Under the pieces are notes generated by a model. The model was not told where the DNA came from and made no database searches. It saw nothing but the letters and a program-made list of their open reading frames with translations. A stretch of 64,000 nucleotides of DNA from Engraulis encrasicolus (lineage: Eukaryota; Chordata; Actinopteri; Clupeiformes; Engraulidae): NCBI RefSeq assembly GCF_034702125.1, contig NC_085872.1:28613634-28677633 (forward strand), written 5' to 3'. The position numbers and the translations under genes are program-made. Shown one piece after another: positions 1 to 11,500 of the stretch. How positions within the stretch are numbered: position 1 is the first letter of the stretch; every line of letters starts with the position of its first letter.

Positions 1-417
1 GTAGTTGTTTTCCAAAAGGTCCTCGAGTCCAATACTGGTCCAAAACGAATCATCCCATCCCTCAGGTGGAGAATAAGTCCATTTACAAACTAAAGTACAG
101 AGTGATCTAGGACACAAGAGAAAACATGCAGCTAGCTAGTCATGAGAGCCATTCTTGCGCACCTCTAACAATGAACACAAAGCCCAACCCTTCATAACAA
201 AATTAATCCTACTCATCAATAACCCTTTGTACTGTCCAACACTTTGTATATTGCCGCCCTCTGTATTGTTTATATTTCTTAAGATCACTGTTATTCTGTA
301 CCTCTCCACTATGGTTTACTGAGTCACTTTGGATAAATGTTTTCTAAATGTAAATAAATGAATCACATGATATAATGCACTGTATGTAATAATGCACCCA
401 TTGCCAGTGAAACCAAC

Positions 418-2690
418 CTGGTTAATGATCCGGTCGCTTTCCAAGACAAAAAATCTGGCAGATCAAAAAAGTGAGCAGCCTCCTTCCAGCAGCTCTCTTT
501 AAGATTCTGAAATGATACAGAGACAGGATAAAACAACCAATACATACAGTACCTACAAGTTTGATAGTAACAAAACCAATCCCTTCCCGTCCTTTGGTAA
601 TTCTGTGAGATATCTATGATCAGGACAAACAAACAAAACAAAAACAAAAAACAGGAGGGGGATATGAGGGGGTATGATTTGGTTTTACTCCTTGTGATGG
701 AGTGACCATCACTAAGGTTGGGGATGTGTTCTGACTGTTATGCCAACGAGCCTGGCTCTTTGGTGTAGCGGTCAGAGCCCCAGTTTACTACCCCAGAAGG
801 TCTGGGTTCGAGTCCCAGCTGGGCAACTCTACTCCCCTTCGCTACAAATGGTGTCAGAAGTGGGATGGCTACCGTGAGGCCATCGGAGGCGTACCCATTG
901 TGTGTGTGCCGTAATTCCATGTGAGGGACCCCCAGGATTGGTGACCCCAGTGTGAGGGACCCCAGTGATGGGTGAAGCATTGATGATGGGGCACACTGAA
1001 TGGGAGAAGCATGATGGGCAGCTGCGTGAGGGACACCATGAGTGTGTGAAGTGAAGGGGAAGGCAGTGTGATGGAGTGACCATCACTAGGGTTGTGGGTG
1101 TGTTCTGACTGTCACGCCAACGAGCCTGGCTCTTTGGTGTAGCGGTCAGAGTCCCAGTTTACTACCCCAGAAGGTAGCGAAGGGGAGTAGAGTTGCCCAG
1201 CTGGAACTCGAACCCAGACCTTCTGGGGTAGTAAACCGGGGCTCTGCCCGCTACACCAAAGAGCCAGGCTCGTTGGAATGTTAGTCAGAACACACCCCCA
1301 ATCCTAGTGATCGTCACTCCATCACAATCCTCTACACAAAATTCATATACTCTCTTCCAATACCCACAGAACTATTGTAATGCAGTTATGTACCTTTGCA
1401 GCAAAAGCATGTGGAAAAAAACTGCCCCCTTCGGCACCTCAGAGCAATGACCAGATACCAATGACCATCTTTCACCATCAGTATCAATGGTACCAGCCGC
1501 ACACATGATTAATCACCATACATACACCATACACAACAGAATCACTTGAAATTAAGGACACTAGGTTAGGCATGGACCCGCACCTCTTTCAGCCAGAGTA
1601 ACTTTGGGGGCTGCATCTCAGGGGACATCACCCCTCCCACTCCGCTCAGGACCCTGTGGCCCGCCGCGGTGATGCGAGCGGCCTGCTCGGCTGCCCTGTG
1701 GTCCATCCACATGACAATGTTTCCCTCTTGAGAATCTGGAGGAAAACCTTGAAAGTAACACACACAGCTTACAATTCATATTTTTGTGTGAGATACCAAA
1801 CAGTTTTGTGTCATACAAGTCTAGTTGGAGGGAAACAAAACATTGATGATGGACTTGGATTACTCACCACCGCGCTCCACAGCAACTGGTTGAAATCTTT
1901 GGTCCAAAACAACGAGAGAGCAAGTTGCATCAAAGCCAATCCCTTTCACTTTGGTCTTGTCAATGCCCTCAGTCACTTTCTGTCAAGTCAGATTTTGCTT
2001 TGTTAATATTATACTAAAGCCACTGTACACATTAACACGCCAAAAGGTGGTTGCTCCTCATGATATGCAATAAAAATATTCAAGTCAAGTCAGCTTTTAT
2101 TGTCATTTTCTTTATATGCACAAGTCATACAAGGAAAATGAAATTACGTTTTCTCTCTTATACCATACCAAGACATACACGTACACAAGAATGACATTTA
2201 ACAGACTGACATAAAGTGCAAGACAGGACAGATAACAGTGATGAACTGGTAACAATAAGTGAGCAATAATAAATACAGTACAAATTAACATTTAACATTC
2301 AACATTCAACATGTAGACAGAATATAAGATATAGAATGTAGACATTACAATAATAAACAATTATAACAGTGACAGTAGCAATAGTACAGTAGTAATAACA
2401 ATAGCTATATAAAAGTAGTAGATTTGGAGTAGCAGCATTGTAAGCAGCATGTTGACCATAACAGTTCAATCACCATGTTGTCAACTCACTTTAACTGTGC
2501 TGCAGCACTTGGCCCAGATATCAGATGACGATTGAACATAATGGTCTTGGTGGGGCAACCAAATGCGAATTGGTTCTTCAGCCATGCTTTTCACTTGTCC
2601 ATCACAGGTGACAAGTGCGGCTCGAACGCTGCCTGTGCCGACATCTACTCCTATGTAATATCGCTCTGTGGAACTCTGGGCGCTCGCCAT
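418..2690 (-). CDS. fggy: FGGY carbohydrate kinase, 5' part (coding exons 1-4), runs off left edge
   Basis: FGGY-family sugar kinase (D-ribulokinase-like), a cytosolic enzyme that phosphorylates a pentulose with ATP. Coding exons read on the minus strand: 2690-2490, 1979-1868, 1735-1584 and 506-418. All have AG acceptors and GT donors, and the phases join without a break (67 codons; 112 nt; 152 nt; 89 nt ending in phase 2). Visible residues include [18 protein letters not shown] (first phosphate-binding motif of the ASKHA fold), [41 protein letters not shown] and [15 protein letters not shown], all matching vertebrate FGGY. I chose the Met at 2690, giving [16 protein letters not shown]; an in-frame upstream Met at 2789 adds 33 residues with no family resemblance. 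The donor of exon 3 (GTGCGG) is weak. The remaining exons lie beyond position 1. Intron 3 carries a small LTR element. Confidence 0.93.
693..1326 (+). mobile_element. Miniature LTR retrotransposon (TRIM-like) with tRNA-like promoter in its LTR and a palindromic 3' end
   Basis: LTR 1 (693-846) starts TGTGATGG and ends CTACA. Two bases later, TGGTGTCAGAAGTGGGAT (849-866) is an 18-nt complement of the 3' end of a vertebrate tRNA-Leu as I know it. A short internal part ends in a purine tract (about 1050-1063), followed by LTR 2 from 1067. LTR 2 stops at about 1174 and joins an inverted LTR copy (about 1175-1326), so the right end is a palindrome with about 110-bp arms. TCCT at 689-692 and 1327-1330 looks like a target duplication of the whole unit. 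No coding capacity. It lies in fggy intron 3. Confidence 0.72.
762..818 (+). promoter_or_regulatory. tRNA-like Pol III promoter (A and B boxes) inside the LTR
   Basis: GGTGTAGCGGTC (762-773) resembles an A box. GGTTCGAGTCC (805-815) is a near-consensus B box, held in a perfect 5-bp T-stem (CTGGG/CCCAG, 802-818). The anticodon arm is not tRNA-like and there is no full acceptor stem, so this is not a tRNA gene. The same block recurs at 1135-1170 and, inverted, at 1180-1260. Confidence 0.6.
2079..2400. repeat. Dispersed repeat copy in fggy intron 1
   Basis: The block around TCAAGTCAAGTCAGCTTTTA, followed by TTGTCA and TATGCACA, recurs at 59765-59830. A phrase around AAAGTGCAAGACA (2215-2228) recurs near 62350. 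The rest is AT-rich simple sequence. I do not recognise the family; it may be a LINE 3' tail. Confidence 0.5.
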
Positions 2691-3486
<796 letters not shown>

Positions 3487-3582
3487 TAACAGTATCAGGC
3501 AGTGGTGAATAAAGTGATGATATTCTAGTGTGGATTTAATAACAGATGTTTATTGAAATTGAATTTCTTTTGGGAACAGAAA

Positions 3583-3755
3583 AGCAACAGACCAAAAAGT
3601 CAAACAATAGACTACCATGAAGAACTCAAAAATAAAAGGGAGAATCAACGAGTTCCCTACTTGTTTCATCATCAACATCAACATCAACAGCACCAATATA
3701 ATGACTTGCAATGTCATAGCAATGTTGTTATGGTGTAGTTGAGCTTCTCAGTAAC
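3583..3755. repeat. Repeat block shared with 15914-16258
   Basis: GCAACAGACCAAAAAGTCAA and the following 50 bp recur at 15914-15980. The segment GCAATGTTGTTATGGTGTAG recurs inverted at about 16217-16255. The two copies flank the gypsy element about 12 kb apart, but the target duplication at the LTRs shows they are not part of it. Confidence 0.6.
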
Positions 3756-4074
3756 TTAACAGTGAGTTGGATCGGCATCAAACCTATGTGTATGAAAGGG
3801 CTACTCTCTCACTTGTTATTAGATATTTTGCCATGGACCCCCCAAAGGTATGACAGGCTTTACACTGCACGTCAATGAAGCAACTCATCTGCATTGGAAA
3901 TATTGACATAGTGATGGTAAGACGTAATAAGATTTCATGTCAATACAGTAAGTAGTTTAACTGTAGGAAATAATCTAGTGTATATGAGGGGATCAAAGGA
4001 GTTTCTTTCTCTCTCGCTCACGGCATGTACACTTGGGTTGAGGGTCAAAGTTCCCTAAATTGATAATGTGTAAC

Positions 4075-4076
<2 letters not shown>

Positions 4077-4161
<85 letters not shown>

Positions 4162-4325
4162 CACACAGCCGGGGACTTGTGATTTTTTCTTCCAAAGAAT
4201 ACAATAGACATTGTACTATGCACTTCTGACACTCCTGGACACTTGGTTTTGGGCTGCTCTGTTCCGCTCAGCTAAGGCACATGTGATACATCACTGGAAC
4301 ACTTTTCTTTTGTACAGTTTTTATC

Positions 4326-4380
<55 letters not shown>
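4077..4380. repeat. (GT)n microsatellites, two tracts, the second ending in (GA)n
   Basis: Pure GT at 4077-4158. GT at 4328-4368 is followed by a short GA run to 4380. Reading frames through these tracts are artefacts. Confidence 0.95.
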
Positions 4381-4381
<1 letters not shown>

Positions 4382-4466
4382 TATGATACCTGCCTTGGGC
4401 TGAATGTATGTAAGAGTGTGCTATATATGGTTAATATATGTAATGTGTGTAATACCTGTGTGCAAT

Positions 4467-4507
4467 TGAAACCCGGAGTTCAAAAGACATAAACACACAC
4501 ACGCACG

Positions 4508-4588
<81 letters not shown>

Positions 4589-6770
4589 TCATGTACACAA
4601 TGTAAACAACACAGTTCACGACCTACACACCATCCACTCGCATCCACTACATACTACGCAAGATACACGAAACAGAGTGACCCCTGTTCTATCAGTATTC
4701 CCCAATGAAATATGACAACAGCTACACATACACGCAAGAATTACTACAGCCAATCAGATGTCACACGAGCCTAAGAACGCGAGCCGCTGAATGAAACCAA
4801 GGCGCAAGGATTGTTTCAGTCTCTTTGACAACCATCATCTGAGCCAGCCACTTGCTGTTTGGAAACTTTATCATCATCGTTATAACCGTTAACAACATCA
4901 ACATTTTTTGAGCATCACCGGACAGTGTGGAAGATCACGACAGTAAGAACATCATCAAGAGCCACATGTTAGCTGACAGCCACGTCGGTAAGACAACTCT
5001 TTTATGTGACAAACGAAAACACTGATATTTACCGCCATCTCCGGCACTGATGCACTGATTCTGCTAACAGGCTAACCCCTCAAGAACCACCAGAGGCATC
5101 AACTTCTCACCATCGTATCATCACATCACACATCACCATCTTCAGGAGCGACGGTGAGGAATAACTGTGTTTTAACTCTTCTCCTCTCATCTCCTGCACT
5201 GTGTGAATGGATTAGCCACAGAAATGTTAGCAATGCCCAACAAGAATAACGGTTGCCCCGAACGTTCATTTCTGCTAACAGGCTAACCCCCGAGAACTGC
5301 CAGGCACCATTCACCATTCACCGCTGTGTCTAAGTGTACTCACCGGATTCATCCCCTTGAGCACATCATCAGGAGCAACGGTGAGGAATAACATCTGTTT
5401 AGCCGTTTAGTGCCCTTGTCCCATCTCCTGCACTATATCAATGGTTAGCCACAGAAATGTTAGCAATGCCCGACAAGAGTAACGGTTGTCTCCGAACGTT
5501 CCCAATGCACTGACCAGGCTAACGTTGTAAGCGTCACTGGTGAAAAAGAATATGTTTACGATCTTCACGATCTTTACAGATACTGATAACTGATTACTGA
5601 TACTGATAACTGATATTACAGATACTGATAACTGATATTACTGATAACTGATATTACTGATACTGACTACTGATACTGATAACCATTAGTAGCCATTACT
5701 AATTATTGATATTTATAACCATCAGTAGCCATTACTGATACTGATGCTGATTACCATCAGTAGCCTTACACTAGTTACACTAGCCTTACAGTAGTTGCTA
5801 TTATTTACATAACACTAGTTATTATTACTGATGGGTTCTACACAAAGAGAAGTTTATTACTATTTCTTTAATAGTGATTTAACTAAGACAAGAGGATAAT
5901 TTCATTGCTGTTATGAATGTAATGTTTCATTGCACTATGCAATTTATTGAAACCTTTCACAGTATTTAATTTAAAGTAAATAAAGGGTAATTTTTAGTGC
6001 AGTTTCTTCTTACATGAATAGGCCTATTAGTGTAAGAGGATATTAAGCACGTCTCTGACAGTGATCCCTTCTAAGCTTTAGATTCTAATGTGTATTTTAT
6101 GGTTTATGTTGTATGTATTTATTGTTGAGGCATTTTGAATGTAGTTTTATTGGACCCTTTGCTACCTGCGTTTTGTAGAAAGGCGTAGCACATGAACGAC
6201 TTGTTTTCATGCACTTGAATTTAATGATTTAAGAAGATATGTGATTTGTCATCCCAGTATGACAATTTGATAAATTAGATAATATGATGCATCTTAGATT
6301 AATTGTACATTGTACTAATTGAAATGTATGGATGGATGAATGTGACCTATCAGGTCAGGTTTTTTTGGACGGATAGGATTGAAAAGAAGACAACTGGGCC
6401 AGGACTTCACCTGGTCAAAGGACACTGATGGCGAGCCTTTCCCAGAGCGACCACGGATACCCTTAAGTACCCTACAAAGGAACTTTCCCCCCCTTTTTCC
6501 ACTTTTTACCATTTCTATTTTGTTTAAGGCCCCGGGACCATTGTTTATTTTAAGTGTGCACACTGTTTTATTTTATTTGGGTTTTTATACACTTCAAACA
6601 TTTTGTAAACAATATACGAGTTTTCACTCAAAAAGGAATTTCTTGTCTGACTCATTATTGTTGCTTAACACTCGCTCCTCTCTCTTACTTAGATCTTCTG
6701 ATCCAGGTCCTAGTATTATTGTTCATTATTTTAATTGTAAATCACTTTCTTAAAGGAAAGCCCGGTTACA
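4467..6770 (+). repeat. 5' LTR of the gypsy element
   Basis: Starts TGAAACCCGG and ends CCCGGTTACA, giving an imperfect terminal inverted repeat. At 2304 bp it is long for the group. It contains a CA-rich tract (4491-4585), an imperfect tandem array of TACTGATAACTGATATT-like units (about 5575-5760) and an AATAAA at about 5979. The promoter was not located. Confidence 0.95.
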
Positions 6771-6774
6771 AAAG

Positions 6775-6798
6775 TGGCGAGCCTGCTGCCAGGAGGAG
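6775..6798 (+). promoter_or_regulatory. Primer binding site, tRNA-Arg type
   Basis: TGGCGAGCC begins four bases after the LTR. It complements the 3' end CTCGCCA of vertebrate tRNA-Arg(ACG) as I know it. After three extra bases (TGC) the complement resumes with TGCCAGGAG, one mismatch. Confidence 0.6.
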
Positions 6799-6855
6799 CT
6801 AGTTGTTGAGTAACAATATTGAGCAGACATTACTAAGTAATTACTTATCACCAGT

Positions 6856-8523
6856 ATGGATTTTATTCGAAAGTTTAGTGTTAATATTCCAAATGCAGTA
6901 TTAGTCAGTGGCATAACTCAGGTACCCGATCAAGATGAACAAGTCCTTGATTATCTTAAACAGTATGGTAAAATTGATAGAGTCCTTTTAGTTGAAGACC
7001 CACACTCAGAATTCTTCCAAAACCTGATCGTTGAGTATTCTAGCAGTTCAGCTATTGAAACTTTAGATCCCCACTTACCCTACAGTTACACTACACAAGG
7101 TGAGTCCCCCGCTACCTATGTAGTAAAAACACTCAGTAGCGCGTACACCACCAAAGTTGGCTCAAATGCAACAAAGACGTACTTAACGGAGCTCAAGCAA
7201 TTAGCCAAGGAGAGTGGCAAGGATTATGGCGAAGTTTTGAAAGAGATGATGTCCCAGATTGGAATGGATATAGATGCCATGCAACACGCGGCTGACGATT
7301 CCCCCTCTGTACACGTCGAGGCGACCGTGTCATCCCCACCTGTTCACAGAGAGCCACAGCACACCTCACTGTCTCATGTTGCACCAAGCGGCCATGGAGA
7401 CGCTGACCATGTCCTCCTTGCCAATGCCAAGAGAACACCGTCCCTTTCCCTAAGCGACGTGAACCCCCCTGACATCCAAAAGGTTGTGGTCGAGCACATT
7501 GTTCGGAGGCAGGATCCTTTCCCTCACATGCAGTCCCAAGTGAGACTCCGCTCTTTCTCCGGCAAGATCCCCATACCCAACCATGAGACTGACTATGACA
7601 CATGGCGCACACACATTGAGCTGCTACAGAATGATCCCAGTATGTCACCACTGCAAATATCACGAAAGATTCTAGAGAACTTACTCCCACCTGCTGTTGA
7701 CGTCGTAAAAGGTCTACTGCCTGATTCACCCCCTGCCGCCTACCTACAGCTGCTGGACTCAGCCTACGGCACGGTCGCAGACGGAGAAGAGCTGTTCGCC
7801 CAGTTCCTGAACACCCTACAAGACCCCGGTGAGAAGTCATCCTCTTACCTGCAACGACTCCAGCTAGCCTTAAATCGAGCCACGAAACAAGGGGGAGTTA
7901 CACACAAAGAAGGTGACAAGCATCTCCTGAAGCAGTTCTGCCGAGGGTGTTGGGATAACAGTCTGATCAGCACGTTGCAGCTTGAGCAAAAGAAGAGCAA
8001 ACCACCCCAGTTCTCTGAACTCCTGCTGATGATCCGCTCTGAGGAAGACAGACTGGAAGCCAAGTCAACGCGCATGAAGAGACACATCGGCATCACGAAG
8101 CAGAAAACTCAGGTCCACTTCCATGATGCATATGTTCGTGAACCAGAGGAGAGCAGTGCCGGTGCCATCAGTGTGATTGAGGATCTGCGAAAGCAAGTAG
8201 CAAGTTTGCAAAGCCAGCTCACTACATTCATGTCACAGAAAAAGACACAGGGAGCTAATCGCAAGGGATCTGCAGAAAAGCCTCAGAACAGACCACCAAA
8301 GCCAGGTAACACAGATACAGACATGGACAGACAGACCAGAACGAAAGAGACAACCAAGCCCCGGCCTTGGTATTGCTTTAACTGTGGTGAGGATGGACAC
8401 ATTGCTCCCTGCTGCACTGACCCTGCCAACCCCCGTCTTGTAGCAGAAAAGAAAAGGCAATTGATCGCGAGACAGCAGCAGTGGGAAACACGAAATGGTT
8501 CCAGTGTAGCTTTAAACGACTAA
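6856..8523 (+). CDS. gag: Gag polyprotein, PNMA-like, 555 aa
   Basis: Structural protein that assembles the retrotransposon particle and packages its RNA. Residues about 14-90 (VLVSGITQVPDQDEQVLDYL onward) read like the N-terminal RRM-like domain of PNMA proteins. Residues about 230-400 (LRSFSGKIPIP, DTWRTHIELL, FLNTLQDPGEKSSSYLQRL) resemble the PNMA capsid domain. A coiled-coil-like stretch lies near 435-460, and a CCHC zinc knuckle (CX2CX4HX4C) starts at residue 507 (CFNCGEDGHIAPCC). The reading frame is open throughout. The start is the first ATG after the leader. The last codons overlap the frameshift site before the TAA at 8521-8523. The family link is inferred by eye. Confidence 0.92.
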   Translation: MDFIRKFSVNIPNAVLVSGITQVPDQDEQVLDYLKQYGKIDRVLLVEDPHSEFFQNLIVEYSSSSAIETLDPHLPYSYTTQGESPATYVVKTLSSAYTTKVGSNATKTYLTELKQLAKESGKDYGEVLKEMMSQIGMDIDAMQHAADDSPSVHVEATVSSPPVHREPQHTSLSHVAPSGHGDADHVLLANAKRTPSLSLSDVNPPDIQKVVVEHIVRRQDPFPHMQSQVRLRSFSGKIPIPNHETDYDTWRTHIELLQNDPSMSPLQISRKILENLLPPAVDVVKGLLPDSPPAAYLQLLDSAYGTVADGEELFAQFLNTLQDPGEKSSSYLQRLQLALNRATKQGGVTHKEGDKHLLKQFCRGCWDNSLISTLQLEQKKSKPPQFSELLLMIRSEEDRLEAKSTRMKRHIGITKQKTQVHFHDAYVREPEESSAGAISVIEDLRKQVASLQSQLTTFMSQKKTQGANRKGSAEKPQNRPPKPGNTDTDMDRQTRTKETTKPRPWYCFNCGEDGHIAPCCTDPANPRLVAEKKRQLIARQQQWETRNGSSVALND

Positions 8524-11500
8524 CAGTTCCTGTTGTGGGACAGACAGGAGCTGAGGAGAGTCAATCACGTCCCTCCGACGTAAGCAACACACAAACAGAA
8601 CATGGAACCAGAACACCAGACCAGAAAAACAAAGTTAGAGCAAACACTTCCACTACACAAACACATTCCACTACTACACGAAATGTCAAGAGAAGAGTAA
8701 CAATTAACGAACACAGAACTGTAAATAACAGAAAACTGCCTAGAGGCTTAATTGGAAGCAAAAGCACAGCAAATGTCAACGTCAATGGAATTCAATGTAA
8801 TGCACTGCTGGATACTGGATCGCAAGTTACAACTGTGTCTCAGTCCTTCTATGACTCCCACCTTTCCGATTGTCAGCTACACCCAGTTAGCGACATGCTT
8901 GAAGTTGAGGGCGCCAACGGTCAGGCAGTCCCATACCTGGGCTACATTCAATTACATGTAAAGTTTCCCGAAGAATTCATTGCTTCACAACCCGAAGTAC
9001 AGACTCTTGCCTTGATAGTGCCAGATACTCGCTCCAGTAGCAGCATGCCTGTACTGATTGGCACAAATACACTAGACCCTCTTTACGAGCAATTCTGTGA
9101 TGGAAACAACGTGATAAGTAACATCTACTGTGGCTACCAACAAGTCTTGAGGACACTGCAGCTCAGACGGCACCAAACCACAGAAGGTCAAGTCGGCATT
9201 GTGAAGTTAGGTCGTCACGAGTCAAGCATCATCCCTGCTGGACAGAAGGTGGTCTTGGAAGGTGTCGTCACTGGAAATGAAGCTAACAACGAGAGATGGG
9301 CAGTAGTGGAAGAACCCTCCACTTCGTCCTTGCCAGGTGGGATCTTCGTTGATAGCTGCATCATCTCCATCCCTGCACGGTTCCCGTACAAGGTGCCTGT
9401 AATCATAAGAAATGAAACCAACCATGACATTACCCTGCCCTCTAACTCTGTCATCGCCGAACTTGCCATCCCTCACGAGATCAGCCAGACCCACAACACC
9501 TGTAGCCCCAGTCAACTGTCATCACCTACAGTCTGTTCCAGTCTGCAACACTCTCCTCGAGATGAACAACAACGTGACAACCTTAGCTTTGACTTCGGAG
9601 ATTCCCCGCTCCCTGCAGAATGGAGGAACCGAATCACCAAGACACTCAACACTTACTCAGACGTTTTTTCTCAACATGACCTCGATTTTGGCCACGCAAC
9701 CAAGGTCAAACATCGAATCAAGTTGAAGGATGACACACCGTTTAAGCAACGACCCCGGCCCATCCATCCCAACGACTATCATGCCGTGAGACGACATCTT
9801 CAAGATCTCCTTGAAGCTGGAATCATCCGAGAGTCTGAGTCTCCATATGCTTCACCTATCGTCGTTGTGAGAAAGAAGAATGGCGAGGTACGTCTATGTG
9901 TTGATTACCGCAAACTCAATCTGCAAACCATCAAAGACGCATATGCACTACCAAACCTTGAAGAGTCGTTCTCTGCCTTAAGTGGGTCACAATGGTTCTC
10001 CGTGATGGATCTGAAGTCCGGATATTACCAAATTGAGATGCATGAAGATGACAAGCCAAAAACAGCTTTTGCCTGTCCCCTCGGATTCTGGGAATGGAAT
10101 CGTATGCCACAAGGAATCACCAATGCTCCAAGCACATTCCAGCGCTTAATGGAGAAGTGCATGGGCGACATCCACCTGCGTGAAGTGCTGGTATTCCTTG
10201 ATGACATCATTGTCTTCTCCCAAACCCTGGAGGAACACGAAGCTCGTCTGGCTAAAGTCCTGGATCGCCTGAGGGAAAACGGTCTCAAGTTATCCCCGGA
10301 GAAGTGCCGCTTCTTTCAGACATCTGTTCGCTACTTGGGGCACATTGTCTCACGGACGGGCGTGGAAACAGATCCCCAGAAGATCGAAGCACTGAAGACT
10401 TGGCCGAGACCCCGTACCCTGAAGGAGCTCCGTTCGTTTCTCGGGTTCTCTGGTTACTATCGGAGGTTTGTGAAGGACTACTCCGGCATTGTGAAGCCTC
10501 TCCACAACTTGACCTCTGGCTACCCACCTTACCACCAGAAGTCGAAGGCGAAGCAGACAGACACGAGAACAAAGACAGTCCAGTATCACAACCCCAAAGA
10601 GCCTTTTGGAAGCCGCTGGACATCAGATTGCCAGAAAGCCTTTGAACACATCATCCAGAGCCTCACTACAGCCCCTGTTCTGGCATTCGCCGACCCCCAG
10701 AAACCCTACATACTCCACACCGATGCCAGCACCACCGGGCTCGGTGCTGTACTGTACCAAGAGCAAGACAACCAGCTCAGAGTCATAGGGTATGCGAGTA
10801 GAGGTCTATCACAGAGTGAGAGTCGCTACCCAGCGCACAAACTGGAGTTCCTCGCACTCAAGTGGTCGGTGACGGAGAAGTTCAGCGACTATCTCTATGG
10901 TAACAACTTCACCGTGGTGACAGATAGCAATCCGCTGACTTATATCCTCACATCAGCCAAACTCGACGCGACGAGCTACAGGTGGCTAGCTGCACTGTCT
11001 ACATTCTCCTTCAAGCTCTCCTACCGCCCAGGGAAACTGAACGGAGATGCAGACGGACTATCACGCAGGGAACAGGAGAAGCGAGCAGACGATCCAAGGT
11101 CACAGAAAGAGAAGGAGCGCATCCAGCAGTTCACTCAAGACCATCTTACCGATCCAGAGAACCCAGATGAGGTGGACCATTCAGTCGTGAAGGCCATCTG
11201 TGAGCGACAACTTGCCTTCAGTGCCAGCCCGGATGATGAGAGAGAAGGAGACCATGTTGCCTTAGTGGAGACCCTTGCTACATCATTCTGTGCTATTCCC
11301 GAGTGCTATGAACAAGAAGAACAGTTCGGAGGCCTCCCAGCCATCCCGCATCTTTCAGAAGCACAGATAGCAGAAAAGCAAAGGGCTGACCAGTGCATAA
11401 AACATGTTATTCACCAGATCGAACATGGGGAAACACCACCACCCACTCTGCGCACCCAACTCCCTGATCTTCCACTCTACCTCCGTGAACTCCATCGTCT

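Noticed and set aside
757..828. True tRNA gene
   Set aside because: A and B boxes and a T-arm are present, but the anticodon arm and acceptor stem do not fold; the block is repeated within an LTR.
7193..7840. 215-codon open frame on the minus strand inside gag
   Set aside because: Antisense shadow of the intact gag; composition is that of a complementary frame and no domain is visible.
8483..8489. GGGAAAC as an alternative slippery heptamer
   Set aside because: It is out of phase with gag (the zero-frame codons are TGG GAA ACA), so the tandem slip would not work; TTTAAAC at 8511 is in phase.
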